Shown piece by piece: positions 47,562-58,699 of a stretch of DNA of 64,000 nt. Numbering within the stretch: the stretch's first letter is position 1; the number at the start of each line of letters is the position of its first letter. Made by a program: the position numbers and the translations under genes. Below the pieces are notes generated by a model that had not been told where the DNA came from, did not search any database, and saw only the letters and a program-made list of their open reading frames with translations. Source of the stretch: Parietaria judaica (lineage: Eukaryota; Streptophyta; Magnoliopsida; Rosales; Urticaceae); contig OX940864.1 of the NCBI GenBank assembly GCA_954871525.1, positions 22,562,001 through 22,626,000 of the forward strand. The letters run 5' to 3'.

Positions 47562-48240
47562 TTCCTTTTTAGTTGTTCGTTTTTCTTGTTGTACTACGCC
47601 TTTGAAATTTTCTTTGACTTTGGACCTTTGGTTGTAGAAGTTGTAACTTGTACTGTTTTACCGTTGTACGTTCCTATCCAAATCCGAATCCGATCTTGAG
47701 TTTGTTTTGTTGAATAAAAACGCATTTTTATTTTTATTTTTCGTTGTATACTTTAATTTTTATTTAATTCATGTTTGTTTATAAATAAATATTCAAACAC
47801 ATAAATAACTTAAGAATTTAAACTTTTATTATTTTTAACTTAAAACCGAACTTAGGTCTAAATCTAATAAGTACCAAAATGTTGTATTTGAACAACTAAA
47901 CAACATAAAGATTAAAGGGACTAAACATTAAATAAAATAATTTAAATTAAAAAAAAAATAGAAACCCGGAACCGGATTTATCCGGGATTTTTTTTATCCG
48001 GAACCGGATAAATCCGGGTCCGGGTTTTGGGCGGCAAAATTTTTTTTGTCCGACCGGTGTGCTTTTTGTCTCGGATTTTGGGGACTAGCCACGTGGACGG
48101 CACCATTAGTGGATGGACGGAAAAAAACCAGTCAACGCTCTAAAACGTACTTTGGGTACTTTTGCCACTAGTTTTCGACTTTGGGTACACGAGGGGTTCT
48201 TTGACCAAAGTTTGAGTATTTTTGCCGTCATTATTCAGAT

Positions 48241-49416
48241 CGATTTAGCCCGGATAAAAAAGTATCATATTATTGAAATAACAATTTATCTAGTATTAAT
48301 CTAATAATATTTTCATAATCATAATCATAAAAATATAATTAAATCGAAGTTATCTTGGACTACAAAAAGTTAACTTATAGGAGATGCAATCCTAGTAGGG
48401 GAACAAATTAGGGCATGGATTGGTCAAATGGTCGTCTCTACAAGGAAAAAAGAATCCTTGATAGCTGGGATATGTCTCACGATTGCCAACTTTCAACAAT
48501 CTCTACTTCGTAATTTCTGAAATTCAAAATCAAATACAAAAACAAAGGCCATATTATACTCAAATTATTGTTTAATTTGGGACCCACATTACTTTACCTG
48601 CAAAATTCTCAGAGGTTAATTTTTGTGTCAATTGCATCAAAATTTTGGAACCACACTTTACACTTACATTTATATAAAATCAAACCAATAATCACATAAA
48701 TTGAAAAACCCGAATTTAACGTAGATCAAAAATGCATTTTAATTTCGGTTCTCTCTTTTGATTTTCTGCAAAACTGTGTATATGTTTTTCTATCTTCTTA
48801 ATGAATTACATATTATTCAAATATCATACAAATGTCTTCAAATTTACCAACATTTGTTGTTTTATATCAAAGAAAAATTATATACAATAATGATCCACGT
48901 ATCTAAGAAAAACAAAATAAGTAAAAAAATATGCATAATTATTCAATATTTATTATACTATTATGTGGTATATCCAATGATGATCGATTATTACATGTAA
49001 TCTATTGACTTTCAACCAAATTTTCAAACTTATTCCGAATATTTATTTTAAGAAAAATATGTATTATCTGTTTACGTCAATATATTAGTTTTTGGGGTTT
49101 TTATTTCATCCTATAATATGATAATTATAACTATTGTGAAATAAGGTCAACACATAGCTTCGACCAAAAAAAAAAAAGGTCAACACATGGCGAGTATGTG
49201 TACATCCTCTTTTTATAGCTCAATTCTTTCAACAATTAATAAACTTTTAAAATCAGAAACGCCATTAACATATTTGAGAAGGAAGGGTATGTATGAATAA
49301 ATAAAAGAACGTGTCAACCCGTCCTGAGATTTCTCAAGCCGGGCGGGCCAACCCGTCCGAAGCTCGGGCTTTTTCAAAAATTTTTTTACAAGATGAAGTG
49401 ATATAATTTTTTTTCC
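48241..49416. other. intergenic DNA downstream of ATL copy 2
   Basis: AT-rich, no supportable gene; the end near 49300-49416 probably includes the 3' UTR of the minus-strand ATL gene. Confidence 0.5.
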
Positions 49417-50553
49417 TCATACAACTATGGAATTTCTTTGTGAATTCTGTGCTAAACAAGAAGTCTCTCTATTTGCAAACCATTGGACTCTTCTCTTGGC
49501 GATTTGCAGCCAAATCTTCCTTACTCTCTCCCTTCTCTCGTCATTCTCATATACCGAAGAAGTCTCGCCGATTTTGTTCTTTGCGCCAAAATCGCCGCTC
49601 CTTGACACGCCGGTGATTTCCGAGACCGATCTTTGCTGTCCCGAATTCACCATACTCCTCGAAGTAGACGGGAAACCGCGAATCGGGTTCAGAAGCTTTG
49701 CCGTACTTATTTCAGGTGTTTTGTCGTTTGTCTCTGGGGGAACGAATCGACGGCTCGACTCGCTGTTGAGCATCTCGGAGCTCAAGAAGAGGAGGTCTGA
49801 AGAGCTCACATTGCTCCACCTGTTCTTGAACACCAAATCCGACACGACCATTTTGTGATTATGCCTGTTAAACGCTCTCTCATCTGATCCCGTCCCCGTC
49901 CCATTTCCAACGAGAAGTTCCTCCTTGTTGCCCGCTACGACGCTGAATCTTGATGACCCTCTTCGGCTTTCTTCTCTCTGAACAAAGATCTCCGCGTTGC
50001 TCGGCTCCGGCAAGAATCTCATGCTGTTCGAGTAAGCGATGAGCTTCGCATCGTCCGGGCAGACTCTGTCCCGACAAAGCGGGCAACTAGAGTGCCTCTC
50101 GAGCCACCGGTCGATGCAGTCGACGTGAAAGGCGTGCCTGCACTTGGGCAGCAAGCGAAGGACTTCGACGCCCTCGAATCTCGAGAGGCAGACCGAGCAC
50201 TCGAGCCCCTCCTTCGAGCCCTTGAGCGACGAGAACCTGAAGAACGGGAGCGACTCGATGACCGTCTTGTTCAGCCCCGAAAACCGTCTGCTTATCCCGA
50301 CCCGGCCGCCCGCGAGGCCCTGCCTGCGATCCCCGCCGCGGCAGAGCCTGGCGTAGAGAATGATGAGAATGGTGACCACGAATATGACGCCGAGGATGCC
50401 AATGACGACGGCGAGGTTGGGCTGGTAAATGGTGTCCTTGAGGGAGGGGTAGTTTGGTCCTATTGTGTCTGCTTGAGCGAGGGAAAGCAGTAATGAAGAG
50501 ACATACAAGATTATCGGAGCTTCGAACATGGAAAGAAGCTTGACACGAAGCAT
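49417..50553 (-). CDS. ATL-family RING-H2 E3 ubiquitin ligase (ATL12/42/43 group), copy 2
   Basis: Intronless, 378 aa, ATG at 50551-50553. A signal/anchor lies at about 9-28, a transmembrane helix at about 47-70, and SGLNKTVIESLPFFRFSSL at 92-110. The RING-H2 ligands are C119, C122, C138, H140, H143, C146, C157, C160, with RWLERHSSCPLC. Downstream blocks shared with copy 1 are EIFVQREESRRGSSRF, RWSNVSSSDLLFLSSEML, QRSVSEITG and the tail VRKIWLQIAKRRVQWFANRE. Its RING is more GC-rich than the rest of the region. Copy 1 and copy 2 are tandem paralogues in the same orientation, now 10 kb apart because of transposon insertions. It lies closest to NINJA, as ATL42 does in Arabidopsis (from memory), which could make it the ATL42-like member. 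Confidence 0.93.
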   Translation of the reverse strand: MLRVKLLSMFEAPIILYVSSLLLSLAQADTIGPNYPSLKDTIYQPNLAVVIGILGVIFVVTILIILYARLCRGGDRRQGLAGGRVGISRRFSGLNKTVIESLPFFRFSSLKGSKEGLECSVCLSRFEGVEVLRLLPKCRHAFHVDCIDRWLERHSSCPLCRDRVCPDDAKLIAYSNSMRFLPEPSNAEIFVQREESRRGSSRFSVVAGNKEELLVGNGTGTGSDERAFNRHNHKMVVSDLVFKNRWSNVSSSDLLFLSSEMLNSESSRRFVPPETNDKTPEISTAKLLNPIRGFPSTSRSMVNSGQQRSVSEITGVSRSGDFGAKNKIGETSSVYENDERRERVRKIWLQIAKRRVQWFANRETSCLAQNSQRNSIVV

Positions 50554-51443
50554 CTTTGTGTGTTAAAGTGTTTGTGTTTATTATATTGTCTTAAAGGGTT
50601 AAGAAGGTGCATTTCCCAAGGGAGTGGTTTTAGGGTGTTGTTTTTATGTGTGTGACCATTTTAGCGTCATTGCTTCAAAAGGGTATCTAATCATCTTATA
50701 TATATATATATATATATAGGTTGTCATGACTTATATTTCAATTATAATATATTAACATCTATTGTGTAGAGGAGTCACTTGTGGAATGGTTGTTTTGTTT
50801 TGATAGCCAATCAACACAAAATTTAACGATTTTTGTAATTAAAATATATAAATAATATTTTAATGAGCTTATTTGGTGAAATAATAATATAAAAAAAAGT
50901 CTTGATATAAAAATACCTACTTTTAAAACGTTCAAATGTCTTTTTAAAATAAAATTCATACTCGCTTTTTTTTTTCCCGGCTATTTCTAAAACGCAGGAG
51001 CTGAATCCGCACTTTCATTGTAACAAAAGACTCATTTCTGCTATTTCCGTAACGAAATGGCACACACATCTACGAGAAGAGCTAGTAACGCAAATAACTC
51101 ATAATTAATTATTTCCTAATATTCTCATATGGATGAGTCAATTTTTTTTATTTTTTATTTTTATGAAATATGTAGTGACTATAAGGTGTGGAGCAAGTTT
51201 GGCAATAGGTATTTTCTTGGGCAATAATGGATGCATTATTGCATTAAGAAAATAGGGTTGGGCGTCATGGGACGAGCTTGTTCTTTAGGCCGTGTGTCAT
51301 GTTGAGTCGAGTTGACTTGCACCGCAAGGCTTGTGTTTCCATGTGTACAGAGGAATTTGACTTCTTTCATCATATCAGCTTCAACATTTAGTACTTTTAT
51401 TCATTCAAACAAAAGCGATGCTTGTTGAAATTTTATCCATTTC
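50554..51443. other. upstream region of ATL copy 2
   Basis: Presumed promoter, with a TA microsatellite at 50699-50718. The rest is AT-rich without features I can support. Confidence 0.45.
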
Positions 51444-51460
51444 AAACTAAGAAAATACAC

Positions 51461-51560
51461 GTGGTTGCTAGGATAGCCTAGTAGTAATTCCACACTACCT
51501 CTAAAGTGGAGGTTGTGGGTTCGATCCCGACATGCAACAAAAGCTGCCTTAAAATAAAAA
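51461..51560 (+). mobile_element. 100-bp tRNA-derived SINE with 17-bp target duplication
   Basis: The body has a pol III A box (TAGCCTAGTAG, matching TRGYNNARNNG) and a B box (GGTTCGATCCC) about 35 bases apart, and a short A-rich tail (AAAATAAAAA). The 17-bp AAACTAAGAAAATACAC lies exactly on both sides (51444-51460 and 51561-51577), the long, variable-length duplication made by LINE-dependent retroposition. Very short for a plant SINE; there is no tRNA-unrelated body beyond about 25 bp. Confidence 0.85.
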
Positions 51561-51577
51561 AAACTAAGAAAATACAC

Positions 51578-52509
51578 CAAAAAAAAATGGATTTACGGTA
51601 TTGGATGAGGTTTGCAACAAACAACTGTCTACATCCGAAGTATATCATCTGTCTTTTATTTTTATTTTTTTGAAAAATAACTCATATCTTAAGGTAGGTG
51701 AGTAGATATAGTTATACTTAAGTAGAATATTTGTGGCATAAGTATACCTTGAAGATTTAACTATTTGTAATCAAACGGACTACAATAATGTCTTAAAAAA
51801 TGTGACTTTAAAATAATTGTTGATTGAATTCGGAGCAAAATTCTAACTTATAGTACTTTTGACCATGGTTTTAAATACTTCGACTTGCCCTCGGCATGCC
51901 CTCGATACTCCAAAATTTTGACTTCTCGGCTTCTTTATTGCAGTATATAAATATGGAAAGAGTTAAAAAAAAAAAAAAAGATAGATAGAATAAGAGAGAA
52001 AATAATATATGTGAGTCACATTTTTACTAATTATTATATAATTTACATCAAATTGCAATTATTTCTCTTATTTTGTGATAAAATTATAATTACAACATAT
52101 ATTTACAAACTAAAATTACAATTGTAATCTATATTTACTGAAGAAAAAAAAATTGTCGGTTTGCGGTTTACATAGAGATTACGGTTTTTTCATCAGTATC
52201 GATGTTTAAAACCTTGTTTTTGACACTTCTGAGAAAATCGTTGTAGGTTCTAGATAATTGAACTTTTTTCATTCATATTATGAACCATTTGTATGTTTTA
52301 GTGGTGTTGAGGGAGAGATTTAGTACTTGGAAGCACTAGCTCTCTTTCAAGTTTTATAGTAGCATAGAATGGGCACCATATATATTTAGGTAACTTTGTA
52401 GATTATTCTTGTGTTTTAGTAGGTAAAAATTGTTTGAACATGAATTTCGTTTATTGAGCATTTAATTATTCATGATTTCGATTTGTCTATTTATGGAAAG
52501 TATCGTCGT
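51578..52509. other. gene-free AT-rich DNA
   Basis: No supportable feature; contains a 15-A run at 51965-51979. Confidence 0.45.
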
Positions 52510-53060
52510 CATTGATGTCATGACAGCTGGTAGATATTTCAGGAAAGTAATCAAGTCGCCTCAATCAAGGAATGATTGAGCCATTCTCTCCCTGCATTGA
52601 TTGGGGAATTATGTGCTGGATTAATAGAAGAATATTGCACGTGATTCCTATGATTGGAGAGTATCAAGGAGCTGATTTTGTAATCAAGACATGAAGATAT
52701 GATTGGAAAAGCTCCTATAAGTCCCGGCTATGAGATCCTATTTCGTTAGCGCTTAGAGAGAAATTATCAGAGGGAGAAGTCGATCAGCATTTTCACGAGT
52801 GAAGTGAAGAAGGACGGGACGTTCGTTGCTGATTGTTGCAAGGGGATCTTGCAAGTTCATCAAGAGTTTACTTCGGATGTCAAAGCTGTTGTCGTGACAA
52901 CAAGGGGGAGTTTCCTGTTTACGCTTTGAATCATGTTTGTATTACTGATTGTAATCTTCATCTTGTAACTCTTGGTTGATTAATCTGGGTGAGTGCCCCG
53001 CAGATGTAGTGACAGGAAGTCCGAACTGCGTTACCAAAAAGTATTGGTGTTCCTTTACTT
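52510..53060 (+). mobile_element. copia-type LTR remnant
   Basis: GC-richer block whose 3' part reads GGGTGAGTGCCCCGCAGATG, GACAGGAAGTCCGAACTGCG and TTGGTGTTCC. I recognise this style from LTR ends of large plant copia elements (SIRE-like). No internal region or second LTR; ends and target duplication not defined. Confidence 0.5.
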
Positions 53061-55615
53061 TTCCGCACTCTCTTTATTCCTATCGTTTACGATTATAACG
53101 TCATATTATATGTGCAACGCGAAAATACGTCTTTACAAAAATGTTTTGTATGTTTTAATAACTTTGATAGTTTGAGTCTTGACTTTTTATGATGTGGCTT
53201 ATGATTTGTTACTTTGTTAGTTTAATGTATCATCCTATTACCATGTTATTCACCCGCCACAAGCAATGATAATTTCAATATATTTGAATTATCAATCACG
53301 ATACAAGTGATCCTGACTAATTAAAAAATATTACTTATAAAATAGTATTAACGGTAGCATAATTTCGTTGTTTGCTTATCACGGATTACGTACAAACCTA
53401 ATATTACAATAACATGTGTCTATCGGTTATCCATTCAAAACGCGAACGGAGAACTCACAGCGCTGAATTTATTGTAATAGTGATATTCAAATAATAAAGG
53501 ATTATGCTGCTCAAAAACACTAATTCTATAAGTATATATGCCAAAAATAACCCCGAGTAATTATTTATATCTTACCCAAACAGGTAAGAGTTTTTAATAG
53601 AATGATTTACTGTTGGAGATAGCTTAGTCTTATAGTTTGCCTTAAGCAAGATTTATTTGTCACATACTTTCTTGTATCTGCCCACTTTATACTTTGCTGT
53701 CTGTAATCATACTTAACCTTTATTATTATTATTATTAATTGCATTACTTTCTACGTTAGAGATTAGCGTTTTCTATTGTCACGTAACATAAAGTCTCTTT
53801 GAAAAAGTCGTGTATCTTTTATTCTGATAATTTTTAAAATAGAAGTGAATTGTTTTAAATGATAAAAAAAAAAAAAAATCATTGTGATGATATATGATTT
53901 GAGTGCGTCTCTACGTATGATGTCTGATTTCACAAAATCTGAGTTTGATTTTCTGAGGTTATACTATAATGTACTTGTTTCGTGAAAGTTATTACTTATT
54001 AACTTAAAGAACATCTTATTATCTTGTTTATTTCAAAGGAAACTTTTTCTCTTTGAAACCCAAAATAAAGATGTTGCAACACGGTAGGGGTGAACAACTG
54101 AGTTTTCGGTGCGGTATTTTATAAATAAAAGATCGAATACCGTTTTTCAAGTAGAACCTTTATAAATTAATACTGTTAAGACCGACAAAAAATATTATCT
54201 TATCGGATTATTAATTAACATATAAATTAATAATTTATTAATTTATACATTAATTAAGAAAAATATTAATCATCTATAGCTATATAAACATATTTACTAA
54301 CAAAAAATTATTTCAATCTATTATATCGAGAATATTAAAGTATCAATATTAAGAATATCAAAAGAGACTATTATGATTTAAGAAGATTTTATTAGAGTAC
54401 CAATGTAGAAATATTAAAGAGCCCAATGATATTAAAAATAAAATTCAAGAAGACATCAATTTGAAGAAGAAACAAATTATTGTAGAATCGTATTTTGAGA
54501 AGACTACATGATTAGTGATGTAATATTATCTTTTTTGTTTTATGTGATTTCATAGTTATTTATGTTATGTTTTATTTATAGTGATTTTATAATTATATAT
54601 GTAATTTTTTATTTTGAACTATTAATTTAGATATCACTTGGGACCTATATACTTTTTAAAAAATTATTATCTTATAAATTTAGCGAATTATTAATTTAGC
54701 TAGTTAGGCCCGAGTCGGGACCGGACAAAAATATTATTTAATCACGACTATTAATTTATCGAGTATTAATTTATAGAGGTTTTACGTATTTATAAAATGA
54801 AAACCTAATATCTTATTTACAAAATAGATAAAATCTGCATTTACGACATTTTCGATATTCGGTATTCGATAATGGTAATATCAGTATTTTTATCGCATTT
54901 ATCGTTTTGTAGAATATGACTAAAATTTAGTAAAAGCACTAATCGATATATATATCATAAATTTTCAATAACATAATTATTAAGTATGAAACTGATAATA
55001 AATATAGATTTGAAACTAATAAACTCAATAAGTATTATGTAGATAAAGAGTTATACATTAGGCCATGTAAAATATAAAATTATATATTAAATTCTAATCG
55101 TAATTTTCCGTTCTCTTTGTTTTAACATAACCAAAGACTGCTACCGAATTATTCGATTTTTCGTTACATTTGGTTTTAACTATTTAAATTCGATAATCAG
55201 TGTATTCAAATTTCGGTTTAATATTAGGCTTACGTTTTTTGTTTTTTTTTTCATCTTTCACTAATGGTCTATAATGGTGCTGATACAAGTTTACAAACAT
55301 TGTTTTTGAATGTCTTAAGTTTATGCTCCAGATCTGATTATTGGTACGCTTTGATTCTAGCTTTGTGGTGCACTATTTTGGAAAACGTATTTATTCATGA
55401 GTTTAGATGAACTTCACAATGACATTATATTAGAACTATAACTATTATTTTTGTTTTTAATAACAATCTCAAGCAAATATGTTATACTTATTATGATGTG
55501 AAAATTCTTATAAATGATTTAAGGCACCGACTCGCGAGTGAGTTGAGAATTGAGATAGGCTTGAGACTTTTACACATATTTTGTCAACAATGCTTCGAAT
55601 AAATTACATACATAT
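53061..55615. other. gene-free AT-rich DNA
   Basis: No supportable gene. The segment nearest 55616 probably contains the 3' UTR of NINJA. Scattered GATAAT/ATTATC-rich stretches at 54100-55200 may be decayed transposon sequence. Confidence 0.45.
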
Positions 55616-57606
55616 TCAGCTCTGAGCCGAGGCGGACGGATTAGTGTTTGCAAACGCAGCCATAGCCGAGGCGTTCTCCGGAGTGTTAGCGGGATCCTCG
55701 CTGGCGTGCCGCACAAATTCTTCGGTGGACATGTGCGAGCCGTGGCAGGCGCACACGATCCTGATCTGGTTGGCGCTGTATCTATAGGTTACACCGGAGA
55801 TGGTCCTGCCGTTTGGACCCGGAGCCGTGGTGGAGACCCACGGGAGATTCGGGCACGACCCCGATCCCCCGAATTTGATGTCTGCGAGAATTCCCGGTTT
55901 TATTGCCGAAAACTCGAGAGAGGAAGCATCTGCGGCGGAGCGGTCAGGCGCGTCTTTCGCCCTCAGGTTCGAGCTGCTTCCTTTCCCGTCTTCAGCATGA
56001 GTGGAGGATCCCTCTTCACCGGCGTGCTGTTTACCGTCCGCCTTCGCCCGGCCATCATCAGAAGTATTGTGAGGAGTTACTTGCATGAGAGCTGTATTTA
56101 CATATTTGATAGCAATGGCATTAATTTCCCATCTCATAGGGGTGAAAATATTATACCAATTTCCAAACTTATTAATGGAGGTGAAAGAACTGTGCAATCG
56201 GGATATCTGGGTAGCAGTTTCGACACCAGGACCTGGATGTTTTAGCGCCAAATGGGTACCGATTACCGGTTTTATATATTTTTTATTGGTTTTGTTTCAT
56301 TTGGATAATGTTACTATTATTTGGAGTTTGGACTAATATATTTATATATGCATTACCATATTTATAATTCATTCGGATTGCGTTATTTTGATTCAAATAT
56401 ATTTGTTTGTTCAGAATTAAATCATTAATAATAAGAAATTTTTTATACAATTAAAACCGAGGTTTTACATATAAAATTTGAAAACCAGTTTTTCCATTGC
56501 AAGTTCCAATAAACATTTACAGAAAAACCCAGGTTCAACTAAACGGGGCCAGATTGATTTTAAAAAAGCTGGAAAAAAAACCGATTTCAGCATCACTTAA
56601 ACGGATTGTTGGGTCAAAAGAGTAAAAACGACTTCCAAATCAAAAGATCATTAGAAATTATAATTCTGAGTAATCTGTAAGGACCTGAATTTGATGGACC
56701 TCTGCCGGTAAATGAAAGTTGAAACTGTTGCGGCTGAGGAACCGAACCCCATGAATTATCCTTCTCTAACGACGGAATCTGGACAGGTGAATATCCGAAC
56801 ATTAGTTGCATGTTTCCAGGATATACAGGTGGCCCCTCGCTATTGGCTGCCTGCATGACTCCGGGAAGAACATGCGCCGGAGAATCTAAGGAAACAGCAG
56901 AGTTTCCGTCCTTCATTGGTAAAGAGAAAGGCAAGTTCATCATGTTCACCGGTTGCCCCGAGAAGTGACCACCGTACGATATGTTCCCAAGCTTATACCC
57001 ATTTTCAGATGAGCCCGTAAACCTCTTTTGCCCGCTTATGTCCGCGGTTTTAGACTCGGGGATCCCAGAAACCTCCTTCTGACGATCAGATCTGCCGCCG
57101 ATTCCAGTCGATCCCTCGACCTCGGACTCCGCCACATCTTCATTTTCGGCAGTTGAGCCATCTTCAGTTGTCAGGGATATGTGGGACACCCTCGTCTTTT
57201 CACTTAAATCGACGAGCTGACCCTCTCTCTCCCGCTTCTTAGGATGGTTCAACTCATCGAAGAACATCCTGCGTTTGCCACTAGCTGCTTCTCCAAGCTT
57301 TTCCTCTTCGAAAAATCCTTTCCCGTTCAAGTCCACGGAGGCGTCTCCGTCTACATTGGCCTTGGAGAGATCATTGAAGAAATTCTCCTTGGGTTTCACC
57401 AGGTCGCTTCTCTGGGAGCCAGAACCCGAGTCTTGCTTCTGCGTCCCGGGATTAAGAAAGTTCTTAAAATCATCCACTAGTTTCGTTCCCCTATCCCCGT
57501 CTTCATTTCTGATATCCGATGAGCTGCCACTTTTGCCCTTGGGTTTGCCGGACAACCCGCCGAAAGATAAACCTAAGCTAAGCTCGAGCCCGTTATCGTC
57601 ATCCAT
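55616..57606 (-). CDS. NINJA: NINJA-family adaptor (Novel Interactor of JAZ)
   Basis: Transcriptional co-repressor adaptor of jasmonate signalling: it recruits TOPLESS through an EAR motif and binds JAZ proteins. Two coding exons, 57606-56685 and 56079-55616, joined in phase across a 605-bp intron (AG/GT donor, CAAG acceptor); 461 aa. Domain A: MDDDNGLELSLGLSFGG with the LxLxL EAR motif at 7-15. Middle: KLVDDFKNFLNPG, a basic PKKREREGQ patch near 130, and a Pro/Met-rich stretch. Domain C at the end: FGGSGSCPNLPWVSTT, then GVTYRYSANQIRIVCACHGS and HMSTEEFVRHASED, the JAZ-interaction region and the most diagnostic part. A 5' UTR intron is likely (AG/GTTTCT donor near 57968). The 3' half of the coding intron happens to stay open in the exon 2 frame. 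Confidence 0.95.
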
Positions 57607-58699
57607 CCGAAAAAATTCCGATTAAACGAACCAATCTTAATGCCTCCGGTCCTCTTCACGCAAAATAAAGCATTGTCATTCTAAACTCTGCTCGCAAAGG
57701 AAGCTGTATCAAACCAAGATCAGGATTCCCAATTTCGAATAGATATTTGGAATCACCAACTTCATGACCAGATCTTGAAGCCAAACAGCTTAATCATGGG
57801 AATCATTTGAAATAGAAAATTAAATCTGGCGATCGGTGATCACCAAACACCATGGCCATGAATTGCATATGAATACACCAAAATCCAGAAGATTAATACC
57901 TACCAATAATCAGCAAATTGTATCGAAGAAGAAAACCACAAACAGGAAATTAGGTAGAGAGAGAAACCTGGAGACGATGAGGGTTGCCCAAAGCCAAGCC
58001 CTAGTGAGCGAGCTATGGAGAAACAGAGCAGTGAAGTGAAGAGAGAGAAAGAAGAGACAATGATAAAAACGACCTCTTATTTTACTTTTTTACTTTTTTT
58101 TTTTTCTAAATAAACATTTGAATTTCATTGAGTCCTATAATATGTCCTAATAGTTCATTCAGTGTGTAAGTTATTATTTTTGTTGGTTTACGCTAATCGG
58201 TCATCACAGGTTTTCGAGAGATAAGTTATAAATTTTTAATTTATTATTATCGATGATAATCGACGAGTTTTGTTTTTATATAAAATAATGTTTAAAAAAA
58301 AAAAAAAAAACTATTTGTTATTAGTGATTTTCAGATCAACCCAAAAAAGGTTTCAAAAAGCCCAAAGACCCACGAGGCCCGGTTCAAGAAAATAAAAACT
58401 CGACCCCGACCAAGACTCGGAAAAAATGACACTGACTATGAGTCGGAAGGTCAATCTCAATGTCGGGTAGAAAAATCAACACATACGGCAAAAGACCAAG
58501 CCAAACAAGGGAAACTCGAGCTAGAAAAAACCGACCTTGGAAAAAAGCGACGGAAGACCAAACTTAAAGAAGAAAGAAAAGAAAAAAACATAAGCGTGGA
58601 AAATTCGAGATCGAGACCTTCTTTTTGTCGCACCTCCTCGGCGCGGCAGATCAACTCTATCTCACCTCCTCAACCTAACATCGTTACCTGGCACGGTTG
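57607..58699. other. NINJA leader/promoter and intergenic DNA
   Basis: 57607-58060 looks like the transcribed 5' leader with an intron, ending in the GA-rich stretch near 58030-58060. Beyond that is A/T-rich DNA with a 17-A run (58294-58310). No other gene. Confidence 0.45.

Larger units (their letters stand above)
43439..48087 (+). mobile_element. hAT transposon with transposase gene and exact 8-bp target duplication
   Basis: Ends TAGTCCCAAAAAT (43439) and, inverted, TAGTCCCCAAAAT (48087). GCCACGTG is present immediately on both sides (43431-43438 and 48088-48095), the 8-bp duplication of hAT elements. Length is 4649 bp. Subterminal regions on both sides are packed with CCGGA/TCCGG words (about 43455-43555 and 47965-48025), as expected for transposase-binding sites. 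It contains one transposase gene in plus orientation. The exact duplication and near-intact gene suggest a young insertion. Confidence 0.93.
42101..48240. mobile_element. foldback element with inverted tandem arrays, interrupted by a hAT transposon
   Basis: Left arm and right arm are long inverted repeats. The left arm begins ATACTCAAACTTTAGTCAAAG at 42101. The right arm (48240 read inward) has the same blocks: CAAAGAACCCCTCGTGTACC, TTTTGCC...CAAAGTACGTTTT, TCCATCCACTAA, GGCCGTTAGCCTCTTTC. The hAT at 43439-48087 splits the right arm. Without it the element is about 1.5 kb, with a centre near 42845. The arms contain opposed 25-bp arrays and a tRNA-like segment. The tips match the hairpin MITE at 39829-40273, so that MITE is probably a deletion derivative or sister. 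It carries no transposase of its own. Confidence 0.85.

Noticed and set aside
50092..50493. 133-codon plus-strand frame over ATL copy 2
   Set aside because: Shadow of the GC-rich RING-coding part on the opposite strand.
55706..56245. 179-codon plus-strand frame over NINJA exon 2
   Set aside because: Antisense shadow of the conserved NINJA C-terminal domain.
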